From Ifrita kowaldi (Eukaryota; Chordata; Aves; Passeriformes; Cinclosomatidae), in contig VZRS01000474.1 of assembly GCA_013398055.1 (NCBI GenBank), positions 186,001-250,000 on the forward strand: a stretch of 64,000 bases of DNA. Direction: 5' to 3'. Within the stretch, counting starts at the first letter, position 1; each line of letters begins with the position of its first letter. The notes under the pieces were generated by a model, which had not been told where the DNA came from, did no database searches, and saw only the letters and a list, made by a program, of their open reading frames with translations. Position numbers and translations under genes: made by a program. Positions 39,553-51,900 of the stretch are shown piece by piece.

Positions 39553-42394
39553 GCTTTTATTGTTTTCTGTGTAATGCTTTCAGAACAACAGCCATTTTGC
39601 TAACTTGCTTTTGAAGCTGAAAAGCTACCAACTAGAAACAACTTAAGTTTATGCCCCACTTAGAGCAAGGGGGTTGTCTGGGCCACTGTGTGGGCCCTCT
39701 CCTCTACATCCAGATCATCCTGGGCGTGGGCAAGAGCAGGATCTCCTCCTTCAGCTAAGCAGGGTAATCTGGTTGTGAGCAGGGCTGCTGGTGTCCCTGG
39801 TATGCTGGCTGTGCCCAGGATCCCATGCCCTGTAATTCAGTGAGTGACTAATATGGAAATTAGGCATATTTTTTGACAATAAAAATCACAGGGTCTTGTA
39901 AAGAGGGCAACAAGCCAGTTTCAGTGGAGGTGCGCCTGCTGAGATGGTAAGCTGTGATTAAGCTCAGTCTGAAAATAATTTAGCTCTTTTTGAAAGGAAA
40001 CAATTCAGCATATATTTGCTCAAAGTCCTTGGGAGGGTTAGTCATTGTCTAATGTAACTACAGCAAAAATTCAAATCCTATTCCTGTGATGAGCTTCCAT
40101 GTGGTTATCTGAGATACGGTCATTTGTCAAAACTTAATGGACCACAAAAAGTGGTCTCAACAAGTGCATCTATATTCATGTTTTAATTCAGCTCGGGGTG
40201 TTCCTCTGAAGTGAATTTCCCAATCAGTCCCCTTTGGTTGGTTTTGGTTGAACAGCAGAACATGAAATTGATGCTTTTTTTACGAGACTAAACTGGAGGA
40301 TGTGCTCAGGAGGTCTTGAATGCACACCAAGTGCAAGTGAGCTTCAGGACAAGGCATCAAAGCAGAGCTAGTCTGAAGTTTAAACAAAAAACCAGGAAAA
40401 TCTGAAATATATACAGTAGGGATGACAGATCCTCAGCACTAAATTTTGGTCCATAGACCAGTTCCTATTTGTCTGTAATACCTGCTAACATATACATAAG
40501 CCGTTGCTACTGTAAGCCTTTTGGATGCTTACTGCCTCATGGAGTTAAACCATCTCCATTTTGGACAAAGATAGAATGTCCACTTTTGTAATTTATACTC
40601 ATATTGTTCCTGCATAAAATTTTACCCTGCAGTGCTTAGTACTGGTAAAATACCACAGAAATGTGTGTCATTCTGTAGGTTGGGAAGCAAGTGTTAGTAT
40701 GTGAGGAGTGTCAAAGCTGAGAATTATCGAAGGGGTGCTTCTGCCCAGTTTTTAAATGCATTTATGCGTATTTAGCATTTCTTCATCCGCAAAACCAATT
40801 CTCGATTGTATCCAAAAGCAGAGAAAGTATCCTTGCTTTAATGCTTCTTCCCTTCAGTTGCAGGGTGTGTGCAGCTCGCTCTGGAGAGCTGTGTACTGAC
40901 ACGCTGTGCCTTTTCCATGTACCCTGAAGAATGAGTCCAAAGCAAAAATTACCTTTTTGGAGTCAATGGCAAATACAACTTCCCTCCTCTTCTTACAGGT
41001 GGTCCTTAATCCTCAGAAAAACCAGAGCAGCTAGTTGTGTTGGGGCATTGTTGCTGTGTCTTAGTCCTACATATACTTTGGAGAATGAAGATTGCTGTGA
41101 ATTTAGGAATATTCTGTTCCAGGCACTGTGCAAAGCTTCAGCACCTCTCCATGTACCAGCTGAGCATGTCTGAGTAACAACACAATGGTTGAGCTCATGA
41201 AGTTGCTGAACGAAGTTCAGTGTTACTGAAGGCTGAGGCGAGAGGTTATGAAATGGCTGGTGTGACAAGTACAAACCAGTGTGGCAGTGTTACGGGGGCT
41301 GTGGTGAACGAGAGAGAAAAACTGACTGGAAAAGGCAAGGGTAAAGAAGAGATGGGTGCCCTCTAAAAGACATTCATAGTCCATAACAGAATCCAACAAA
41401 GTTTTTGTAATTAGTGACTCTGAAGATGGATTAGCAAATTGCTCCTGGACCACTAATATTCACATATGTGGTGAAGTTCTGCTGCACAAAGGAGGTTGTT
41501 GTTATTACCCTATTTCTGTGTGGGGGGAGGTGAGATGCTGGAGGGGTGGGGGGAAAATACTTGTTTGAAGTCACTCAGCTGATCCAAACAGATTGAGCAG
41601 CAATTCCCAGTCTCCCTAAAGTATCAGAGCAGTGCTCAGTGCGTGCAGTATATGTAAACCAACAAACACCAGTTTGTGGCTCTGTGGCACAGGATGGGGG
41701 TGCTCACCCAGCCTCTGGGAGCTGCCTCCTCAGCCTGAATAGTGCCTGGATCTGGGATAGGGAGGAAGAAGACTGAGGATGGACTTGTCCTTCTCCCAGA
41801 AGTGGCCAAGGTTATCCAGTTTCTACCAAAAGCTATGTGCAGTCATGCAAAATTCTTATATAATCTAAGTCTGTGGGTTGAATGGTTTATATGAGCTACT
41901 GTGGTGGCCAAATTTGCTGAGTGGCAATACTGTCAGCAAGTTGTCCCTCATCATTTTGTAGGTATTAGTAAGTTCATTTTGCATTCTTTGGTAGTGCTTA
42001 TTATCTAAATTATTTCAAATGGTTTGTGTCAGTTCAGTAAATACTGGTTATGATTTAAAAAGCATTTTCACAGGTGCTTTACTACATTTGTATTCAGAAG
42101 GCATATGCTCCTTTTGCATACATCATATGGAGATGCAGCCACTTTCAGAAGCAGATGTTTCATCCACATACAGGTGAATTTCTATAAGATGAAGTAGAGA
42201 CTTCTCTGTCAGAGAAAACCACTGTCACTCCCAAGTCTTTGGTCTTGTCATTTGGTTCCAAAGTGTGCAAATGACTTCCAGGCATAAAACGTCTCCAGAA
42301 AGCATTTGTAACTTTGCATGATTTACCCGATCCAAGGGTTTCCTTCTGTCAAAGCTGCTAGAAACTGGGTAGTGTGTGTCATTTGCCAGAGAAG
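39553..42394. other. Unique noncoding sequence
   Basis: There is a mildly GC-rich patch at about 39650-39840. I searched the plus strand for downstream C1A peptidase motifs and found none. No other gene or repeat is recognised. Confidence 0.45.
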
Positions 42395-42760
42395 CCTCGG
42401 GCCCTAGTTCACCGTGCTAGCAGCAGAGCTCAGACTCGGGCTGTGTTCATGGCGTGGTGCTGGGTTATGCATTAGTCACCAGATCCGCTTTCACACCTTC
42501 GGACTGACTGCTGGTCTTCCAGACTTCCCAGGGAGGTGCGACCACGTCAGGGTGGGTGTGGGAAGGGTGAAAGCGAAGCAAGGATGTGGAGAAGGCGGCT
42601 CTACAGGATTTCCGGACAGCCATGGCAGCCCCTTTGGCCGTCGGGCTGTCCCGAGCCGCAGTCTGCCTCCTGTCCAGCAGATGGCAATGATGTGCCAGGA
42701 ACGCTGCCTCATCCCGGTTCGGATCGGAGGCAGCGCCGGTGCCCCAGTCACGATGGGTGT
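42395..42760. promoter_or_regulatory. CpG-island-like segment
   Basis: By eye there are about 23 CpG dinucleotides in roughly 370 bp. The segment is GC-rich, while flanking sequence is AT-rich and nearly CpG-free. All three registers of open frame across it (42414-42803 and 42536-42889 on plus, 42491-42814 on minus) follow from the scarcity of stop codons and are not evidence of a gene. An ATG at 42622 in good Kozak context (AGCCATGG) opens only 22 codons, giving a short arginine-containing peptide, before TGA at 42688. Such islands usually mark promoters or distal regulatory elements. No first exon or donor is evident. Confidence 0.55.
42674..42686 (+). promoter_or_regulatory. Candidate CTCF core site
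   Basis: CCAGCAGATGGCA fits the CTCF core consensus CCASYAGRKGGCR at every position. It lies within the CpG-rich segment, which is a common setting for CTCF binding. Occupancy is inferred, not shown. Confidence 0.45.
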
Positions 42761-43009
42761 GCCAGCTTCCCGAGGATGGATTGCATCCCAGTTGTTCCCA
42801 TGATTCATTTTCAATACTACTATTTTATTTTTTTTTCCTTTTTGTCTTATTTTCTCCTCATTCCCTCTAAGCTATCCATGCTGCCGTGATAGCACGATCT
42901 TGGTCTGTGTTGCCGACTCATGATATTTTGGCTTAGATTTAGTTAACCACTTGCACAGATGTCACTGATTCTGTGTGATCTGTAGACCTCTTATGAAATG
43001 CCATGATAA
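42761..43009. other. Unique sequence between CpG-rich segment and CR1 tail
   Basis: A T-rich tract at about 42823-42850 follows the CpG-rich segment. Nothing else is recognised. Confidence 0.45.
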
Positions 43010-43068
43010 AGGAGGACAGGCTACATGATTTAATGGCCCCTTCCAGACCTTAAATATTATGAATCTCG
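43010..43068 (+). mobile_element. Diverged CR1-type 3' tail
   Basis: ACATGATTTAATGGCCCCTT, then CCAGACCTTAAATATTATGA, follows the order of a plus-strand CR1-like 3' end (…GATGATyTaatGGTCCCTTCC…ATTATGAATCT). It is short and diverged. Confidence 0.5.
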
Positions 43069-43302
43069 CTTCTATAGTAGAGTGTAAAGATGATTAGGAC
43101 TTCCTACACTACGAAGGAAGAAACGGAGATTTTTAAACTGAAACTTCCAAATGTGTTTCTCCTAATTCCACACCAACAGGGTCAATTGCTTTAGATAACA
43201 CGAATTTTAATTACCATTAATAACTTGCCAGGGACAAACACTATTTTTTGTGCCATATCTATTACTTTAGTGGTACCATTAACAAGCTGCTCTTGGGAAT
43301 TG
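43069..43302. other. AT-rich unique sequence
   Basis: No gene or repeat family is recognised here. Confidence 0.45.
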
Positions 43303-43336
43303 TTTCTAATGCCTGGTTTCTAATGCCTAGTTTCTA
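43303..43336 (+). repeat. 14-bp tandem repeat, 2.4 copies
   Basis: TTTCTAATGCCTGG (43303-43316) is followed by TTTCTAATGCCTAG (43317-43330) and a partial TTTCT. Only one base differs between the complete units. Confidence 0.85.
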
Positions 43337-43483
43337 TGTAAATATACAAAAATACCTGAATTTTGGAGATGCTGGGGGTTTTTAGCTGCGACTTAACTAT
43401 ATGAAAACTGGACTACATTTGGTAAGAATTGTCTATAAACCAAAGTGTCCATTCTTTGGATAGACTAACCAGTGGGTAAAAAA

Positions 43484-43573
43484 CCCACAATAAAAAAATT
43501 ATTAATAATAACAATTACAATAACAACAATAATAATGATAATAATAATAATAGTAAATAATAGATAAATAGTT
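43484..43573. repeat. (AAT)n-type microsatellite, imperfect
   Basis: A run of AAT/ATA/ACA triplets includes a purer core AATAATGATAATAATAATAA. It is surrounded by AT-rich unique sequence. Confidence 0.9.
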
Positions 43574-46500
43574 AACATTGCATACAGTGACAGGAACTTT
43601 TGAAGATGCATTGCTGTCCATCTGGTTTTTTAGGCTTTTCTATATATTCTATCAGCATATTGCCTAAGTGAGTAATTTAATACAAAATCACCATTAGAGA
43701 TTTTCTGGATTCTGACATCTGTTTTAAAAGTTATGTGCTTATCCTGTAAAAAGATATTTATGAACACAATGTATGTATGCACTGCTGCACAGAGAAATAT
43801 TTTTTACTCTGTTGACTATTGGGATATTTTTCAAGGCTGTTGGGTTTTTTTTGTAATGCAGCCCTTTTAAAGCTATTGTGAAAGGAGGTCCAGTCACCAC
43901 TAATTCCTGTGTAAATTAAGCATAATCACTCAGAGAAGAGACCCTTTATTTAGTGAGTTTAAAGCTCATTATACAATTTTGTAGGGTGAAAATTACCATG
44001 CCTGTAAATTAGCTGCATTTCCTAATGAAATAACTTGGCAATTTTTTCAGCCTCCTTTGATAGGAATAAGAATTATAGTGGCATTGGAAAGTGAAATCAT
44101 GCTATTCCTACTAGCAGTTTCTCCAATTGCAGAAGAAATTATAACTGTGAACACATTTTGATTCAGATTAATCTCAACAAGTAACAAAAGCATCTTTTGT
44201 CATGGTGTTTTTTCATCTTGTTTCCACGTCTTTTATTAGAGCCTAAAGCCAGCCCCATCAGCCTTACTCCTGGTGTATGATGACACAAATTCTCTTGGGG
44301 CATGTGGCTTTCTCAAGCAATAAGGCGTCATTATGCTGCTCATTTCTGAGGATGCACTGTTTCATGTGTGAATTGTGTGTTCAAGGGACAAACCAGCAGA
44401 ACTCATCATGTTGATTTTCCCCAAAAACGAGGCTTTCATCCTCCCATCAGGCTTGCAAAGGCGAGCGTATTTACCATAGGTGTCTGTGCTTGTCTGGTTC
44501 TATCCTGACACTTGTAGATGGCAGCAAATAGATGACATTTTAAGTGCTTTGGCTGCAGCTACCAGCAACAGGAGTGGTGAAAGACAAAATAATTGTTCTT
44601 GAGCTGACTGTCCTCTTCTGAGCAGCAGCAGCCTCGGTGCACATTAACAAGCCAAGCCGGTGCCCGTGGCTCCGCAGTGTGTGCACTGCCGTCTGCCGAG
44701 CCAGGTGTTGTGACTCCACTTCAGCAGCTAAAAGCAGAGGTACACGGACCTGCTGTGAAATTGAAAATCATTTTAAGAATGCCTGGAATAATTGCTTTTT
44801 CCTGAAATGGGTTATGTTTTGTAATATAGATATTAATCATATGTACTTATAGGGTGTGGTTGGTTTTCTTTCATTTGGGAAAGGTATAAATTTAGGGTCA
44901 TATGGATTAGAAGCCTCAGGGTTTCTTTTTTCTCTTCCTGCTTTGGCCAGTTTTCAGCTGTATAAAATAAAGGTTTAAGAATAGTTTGGCTTTGAAAAAT
45001 AACATTCAGACCGACCATAAAGAAGTATTCAGAAAGGTCATCTCAGTGTGTGGGTGCTTTCTTCATTTCTTCACACAGTAACACTGTTTGTTCTATGATA
45101 ACAGCAAGCAGTGAGTTCTTTGAAGTCTTTTTAAGTTTAAAATTAGTGAAAGATTAAATGGGAGTTTGTTACATTTCATCAATATGAAAATTCATATCAG
45201 TGTGAACAATATTCCTTCAGCAGTTAGGACCTGGTACTGAAAGTCCTGTGCTGGACAGTGGTTTTGGGTCAGGCTACTGAAGAAAAAGGTCAGTAACTGG
45301 TTTCAGAGTTGTTGTGGTTCAAATACTGGTTCCTTTGATTTTGGTGTAGATTCCTATTTAAAACATAGGGCTGTCCATACTTGTCAAACAGGTCAGTAGG
45401 GTGAAAAATCATATTTCTATTTTGAATGGAATCAGAATGTAGCTTCCTGAAGTTAGTGTACATAGGTCTGAATGGTCAATACTTCTGGGTTTGCACACTA
45501 CTACAGATTTTCAGTGCTCAACGGGGGACGCTCATCACTTCTTAAAGGTGATGTATTTCTGCTTAGTATTTTCAGCATCTGAAGGCAGACCCCTGAGAGA
45601 GTCACAATACTAAAATTCATTCTCTTTGGAAAGGTGAAAACAAAATAGTGTGAATTTCCTAGGGCAGACATTTCTGTGAAAAAAATATTTACCTCTGATG
45701 AAATAAAATTTTTTGTTTGAGTCCATCCTTGATGTATTTTATATTTATAAATTGAAAAGAGAGGTAAGATTGGTTGTTGCAGATAACCAATAGCTAGCAT
45801 AAACAAAGCTGTAGGATGAAGGAAATGAAAAATAAGCAAATTTGAGGTGAAAGGTGCATTACTCCATTGCTATTCTGATAATTAGAGAGAAAAAATTAAT
45901 AGTTGCCATAAAGTATTTTAAACATGAGAGCCTTCTTATTAGGTTCTTCAAGACTGTAATTAATCACTTGCAGCCACATACGTTCTTTGTGTAGTGGTGT
46001 ACAGTGCTAGCATTTCATTAAAACCCAGGTCAGTAATAGTGGGTCACTCAAGATGTCATTTTCTCTGGAGAAGGTTGGGAAGCCAAATGCCTGCTGCTTC
46101 ATCCCTCACGTGCTGTACCAGCATACTGAGCTGAGTAGGAGGAGAGTGCAAGCTGAGCACACCAGGGTCACATTCCGGAAACCCCCTTGGTCTAGGTGAA
46201 AATGCTCATATGAGCCCTGGGAGCAGAGGGATGGGCATAGGGCAGAGGGCTGGCAAACACATAATGGGGCAGCAGATGGACAGTGTGCCAGAGAGCACAG
46301 GCACAGAGTTCTGATAAAGACATTGCAAGTCACAGTCAAATTCCTACCAAAAGGAGGTCCCACAGTTAAGAAGAAATAATTCATAATAATATTAACTTAA
46401 TGCAAGTGATGTATTTGTCCTAGTGACAGGGTTTTTTGACTTTAACAATTTTTTTTTAGAAACAGTCCTGGGTTAATTACTCACAGCTCCTCTGCTGCCC

Positions 46501-47820
46501 TAGTGCCTTAGCTAGTTTGCAGTGGCAGTGAAGTTAAGAGAAAGATGGGTAGGCAAGTGGTTAGAGATGCTCTGATTGTCACCTGTTTTGTTAATCTCTT
46601 AAGGAACAAGACATCAGAGGGCCAGATTTTGTCTAGTACGTTCCACGTTACTTTTGAGGGATAAGATGAAACATAAGCAAGAGTAAGAAGGTGCACCTTG
46701 ATGCCCAGCGGGATTTGGGAAGTGAGAAACATTTTGATAACAGACGGTTCTGTGGAGGTATCACTGGTTTCCTGAGTGAGTCCTTACAGGCTGTTGGGAA
46801 CCACATTACCAGTTAATCATTCCATCCTCACAGGGTGGAGGGTGCTCTCTCATGAAGTATGCAGTAAATATAAACATTTCCCATGCAGCTGAAGGAACCT
46901 GAAGCCCTGTCCTGCACCATTTTCTCCTTGTGACTTACCTTCCTTTTGAAATACATCTCACTGGCATTACAAGAAAACACATTAGGCTCCTGGAATTGTG
47001 CTTGGAGTAAATGAAGAGTATCATAAGTTGTGTAATTGCATGCTATTGTTTTGTATTTTACTTCAAGAAGATTTTTTTGCAATTAGATTGTTGTTGAAGT
47101 CAACAAAGTACAAACATAAGGAGCAGAGTGATTTTGATAGAGAGTGGACCTGTCAGTAGCTGCTCAAGGATTCTTTCTAATCTTAAATATGATTTAATGC
47201 TCTGTGAAAAGAATTAAGAATCCTATTTTACACTGAAGCATGCTGTTAATGTGCATATAAAAACCTCAGCAGTTTTATTGACAGTTATGAATTTACAGCT
47301 GCTGGTGGTGAATTTTTTTAAAAGACTGCTTCCCTTTCCCCAATTCTTTGCAGACCATTGTCATAGTTTGTTATTAGCTAAGGCAGAACCTCATTTAGCA
47401 GAAATGCATAGGTTTTCAATTTCACTGTATACATCAGGAAAAAAGAAAATCAATGTGAAGCCTGGACTTAGTGTGCTGATGCCAGAGATGACTATCTGTA
47501 GCATACAGAAAGAAAACCTGGCTCAGATTAGTTTTTCTTTACCCTTTGGATGTTAAAAGTGACAGAAAGAGGCTACATCTGGTGAGAGTTCTTATGACTG
47601 TCATCCTCTGCTCAAATTTGGTGTTAAGCCTAGAGACTGTCAGTGTGTGTACCAAATACTTCAAGTACTTAGTATTAATTTCTATTTATTATTATCATTT
47701 ATATTATATTAACTGGTGGGAGGATGAGCATTAAGAAGCAGTTTGTGCATTTGAAGTTTCTTGTTTGCGTTGAATATCCATTGTGTGCTTGTGTGCAGAT
47801 GATTGCCACGCACCCAGGAC
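43574..47820. other. Unique noncoding sequence
   Basis: The segment at about 43880-44180 has the texture of a conserved noncoding element (many TAAT cores, no simple repeats). A weaker CTCF-like string CTTGTAGATGGCAGC lies at 44511-44525 with two mismatches to the core consensus. A CpG-bearing patch lies at 44625-44720. A possible 51-nt minus-strand exon at 46939-46989 is listed separately. No gene is recognised. Confidence 0.45.
46939..46989 (-). other. Candidate 51-nt exon-like segment (unverified)
   Basis: On the minus strand, an acceptor of moderate strength (CAAGCACAATTCCAG) is followed by 51 nt (17 codons, open, with an N-x-S sequon) and then a strong donor AAG|GTAAGTCA. The length is a multiple of three and the frame stays open on both sides (46828-47082). 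I recognise no protein family in the peptide EPNVFSCNASEMYFKRK. This could easily be chance. Confidence 0.15.
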
Positions 47821-47900
47821 TATGTGTATATGTGTGTGTGTATATATATACGTGTGTGTGTGTGTGTACATATATATTTACACACACGTATGTGTTTCTT
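47821..47900. repeat. (TG)n/(TA)n microsatellite with alternating Pu-Py tract
   Basis: From 47821 to 47877 purines and pyrimidines alternate without a break (57 bp), mixing TG, TA and CG steps. It is followed by an ACACACACGT arm that can pair with the GTGTGTGT block. The short open frames over it translate to VCV/YIY-type repeats and are not genes. Confidence 0.95.
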
Positions 47901-48957
47901 TATGCCTGTGTACATGTACCTGGCGTTCTAGTCTATTTATATATAAGAATGTGGGTCTGAATGTTGCTTTAAATCGTCTAATCATCAAGCACATAAAGGG
48001 GTGAAGATAACTTTTATTTTCAAACAAGAATTTCAGAAAAACCAGTCAATACTCAGCTTGCAAAGTCCAAGCTTCACAGAAGGGGTCTCTCTCTGAGGCT
48101 CATTGCAGACACAACTATGACTGGAAGTGACCTGAAGCTGGTTAAGGGTGCTGCCTGGCCAAGGAAACCCAGTGAAACAAATGGACGTAAAAAGTAAAGG
48201 TTCATGTGATGCTATTAATTTCTGGTCTAGGTGGAGCTTCTGTTAAATTGACTGTCACTGAGAATATTCCTTATAAATTACGTTCTTTAAACTTGCTAAA
48301 AACCCCTCAAGGAATAGATTTTCAGGAATTTTTTTAAAATTTGAAAGTTGTTGTTCCGTTGGATCTAAAATAGACCAGTTTTCCCCTTTTTTATTACGCT
48401 TCCCATGATGTCTTTTACAGAAATGGCTTTGAAAAAATGTCTCAGAGGTACATGTTGGCCAAAAAATATATTTCTTAGTAAAAAAACATGCCTGATGGTG
48501 AATGAGAATTTTTAGTAAAATATGAAGAAAAAATATGAAACTTTTGAGAAAATGGGAAGGTATGATTGTAGCAATTCTGCTTTTGAAACTGGAAAAGCTT
48601 CCTTAATCAATTTTTTTCTAGCCCTGCTGAAGCTGGTATTCTGGCCTGTGGAAAATGACATTGACTGGTCTTGACATGATAGTATGGAGATATTTTTTAT
48701 GGCTCTACACCAAGAAGAAGCTGGAGCTTCCCAATTATTTCTATCAAGTCTTACATTTTTAACATTATAACATTTAACATTCCAAGAGTTCTATTTGGTG
48801 GTGTGTTTGTGGGATCAGGGTCTGCAAATCTCATACACTATTCCTTTCTGAATTATTTTCTTTATAATTGTTACTTTTTAATTCTGAAATATTACCAACA
48901 TCTGCCAATCGACTCTGCAAAGTAACTGAATTCAGTAATTAATTCCAAGGGAATGTT
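47901..48957. other. Unique noncoding sequence
   Basis: AT-rich sequence. No gene or repeat family is recognised. Confidence 0.45.
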
Positions 48958-48997
48958 GAGCTATTCCTTGCCCAAACTCATTCTGTGATCCTGGATT
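48958..48997 (+). mobile_element. Possible CR1 3' tail remnant
   Basis: ATTCCTTGCCCAAACTCATT, then CTGTGATCCTGG, resembles the terminal CCTTCCAACCCAAACyATTCTGTGATyCTG of a plus-strand CR1. It is only about 40 bp, so chance similarity is possible. Confidence 0.35.
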
Positions 48998-51900
48998 TCC
49001 AGAGACATGAATTCAGCATACTTGAGCAGTAAATTTGCCTTAATTTCCAGATATGAGTAAGTGTGCCTAGCTTGGGAACCCAGCTCTGACTCGGAGCTTG
49101 GGAGATGCTGGTTCTGGATTTTTTTGTGACAGCTGACCCTGATTCATTCTCCTGATCTCTTTGAAGGACCTTGGGATGCCTGAAAAATGTGTGTATGTTG
49201 TTGTTTGCTTCCTATGTAAAATTATCCCATCAAGATGCTGTAGTTTCACATAGTGCTTTAGATTTTAACATGCTTGAGATACATTCCCCATTTTAACTTA
49301 ATCCATTGCTCATGTTTCTTTTGGAAAAGGAAAAGTTTGATTTTTGAAGGCAATCAATTTTCAAACTTCTTTTAGAAATGTTATTTTCTTCTCTTTTTAA
49401 AATTGTTTTTTTCTTAAAGGTAATTTTTCTAAGGACTGTCTTAGAGGTGCTCAGACATTTTCTAATTCTTTCAAAAATATAGGATCTGTATGAAATGAAC
49501 CCCATGATAAGCCAGAGTCTTACTTCATGTTAAGTATACAGGACATGTATGATGGAGAAAAGAAAAGGAAAGACCTGTTGTGTATGCTGTGTCAGGTGTT
49601 TTTCTGCACTTAATAATCTGTGATGCCTTCCCAAAGATGTCTATGAAACCTTATGTGGATGAGCTGCTTCTGAATTCTAAATTTAATCTAATTCTAATTC
49701 TAAAATTTGTTCTAAACATGAGCTACTCTTAATTTAAATATAGTGGTTTACATTTAAATAGTAAATATTTTTCTAATTTTAATTAATTAATCAGCCTTAG
49801 AATTGGAGGAGATGCTTCTTTTTTTTGTGAGCTAATGAGATATAATCTCACTTTCTCTGTCTCCATTGCCTTTAATCAGCTTTATCTGGCCAGATAGCAC
49901 TCTTAATTCAGTTCTTTAACTTCCAAACTGTAATTGTGTTTATGTATTGTAGGCATTTATAGTAATGCTTGGTCTTGCTTGTTTGCACGAGCCTCAGCAT
50001 TTCCCCATAACCCTTCAAATGGGTTTTGATTCCTGTGGTGATCATAAACTAGTTGGGGAAACTGCTGCAGTAATGTGAACAGCAGTTTTATAATACTGTA
50101 CATGAGAACAAAGCATATCATGGAATAGGCGGCTGCTGCTGGGGACTTGATCTCTTGGAAAGATTTGTTTCATGCACATGTTTTCATTCTCTCTTTCTGA
50201 GCTGACAATTTGGGGTGACATTTATAGGATTCATGTCTCACCTCTCTACCTGTTTGGTAGAAGCAACTCCATATGTGCAGGATGAGCTATACCTGCATCA
50301 GCTAGGAAATTAATCAAGCCATGGTCTAACCTGCTCCCTCTGCACTCCTAACAAATCTTCCATATCAACTTTAATGAACAAAACAATGTATGCTTTGGAA
50401 AACGAATGCCTTAATGTGTTTCTGTCCCCTGCTCAAGCCACAGAGGCTGTCTGGGGTGCTGTGGAGATGAACCGCTCCGTTTTTCTCTGTTCTGCACTGA
50501 CAACATTTTGCCCCAGAATATTGAAATTTCTCTTCCTGAAGGGTCTCCATTGGCACAAGCACCAAGGAGCCGGCATGTGCTCCGTGATGCATCTGAATAC
50601 AAGAGTTGGGGGCCTAGAAAGTAGTGAATGCTGTTCTGGGTATTTAAAGTGGTGTGAATCATGCTAACCCTGAGTAATATTTCAAGTATTTAGATAGACA
50701 AATGTTAAATGATTTTTGAATATTTTCCATTAATAATTTTAGGTAGGCTGTAGCCATTTAATTTAAATTAACCATTGTGCTTATATTATATAAAAAGCAA
50801 TTATAGTATGTATTGCATGTGAAATCAGATGTTTATTCTGGTCTCAATTTATTTGGATTACATCATGCTAAGAGTTCGAAATGGCAAAGTATTGAAAGTG
50901 GCTAAAGGATATGTATTTGTGTAAGTCATACTCGTGATCTGCTGAAGAGAGATTCTCTTTGCTGCTGTAAGACACAATTTCCTTTCACTAACTAAGGATC
51001 GGAGCAAACTATTTGCATCAAAGCTTCTTATTTAAAACAGTTTATTGATGGCAACACACTTGCTGAATTTGCAAGCAAGCACCTCTGTGTAGCTACAGCA
51101 GCATGAAGTGTGCCTGCCTGTTATTGGAAAGCATCCAAGGACATCCTCAGCCTTTCAGCTTTCCTCTGTGGGGTGGGGTTTTTGTTGCTGTCGCTGCTTT
51201 TCTTCATTTCCCCATACTGCAGCGATTTCTAAATAAATGCTGGTTGATTTCTCCATTTGTTACTTTTCACTTCAAAGTTAGGATGCTTAGTGACCCACTG
51301 AATAGATACTGACTTTCTTTCCTGGACAACTTTAAGTAGGATTTCTTCCCTTTCCCTGGTGGTACTACCTGCCAGCAGGCTTGGGTGGCCCTCTGGAAGA
51401 ACCCTGATAGCCCACATGATATGTGATGTGGGGAGGGTACCGAAGGCTGTGTCTTTAAACAGTACCTTGCACTTATTTGCAAATGAAACCAGGCTGTTAA
51501 TCAGAAACAGGCTGACAAGGCAGCAGCGATTCCTGCTTCCAGAGAAATGCATGAGGAGTTGTGTGGGGAGGAAAGGGCAAGGCTGGGCCCCGTCAGGGTT
51601 GGGGAGTGGGCACTGTTAGAGCAGGGCAGAGGGCACCAGCAGAGGAGAGCTGGTGGCCAGGGACTCAGCAGTGCGGGGTGAGTGCTCATTACCCAGCCTC
51701 CTCCCAGCTCCGAGTCCATGGGGATTTCAGGAAGTCATTATGCCTTAAGGTTACTCAGTGATGGGCTTTCTGCTGCCTTTTCCCAAGCTTCTCCCTTTCA
51801 TCTTTACAAAACCATTCAAAAATTGCCTGTAACTGGCACATAGGCTCTCTTTTAGAGATGAAGGATGCCATTTGTGTCTAGTTTGAATACTGACATGATC

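Noticed and set aside
42414..42889. Three overlapping open frames of 107-129 codons
   Set aside because: They are a by-product of the CpG-rich segment, where stop codons are rare. No domain is visible in any of them.
47699..48004. Overlapping open frames rich in Val, Cys, Tyr and Ile
   Set aside because: They are translations of the TG/TA microsatellite.
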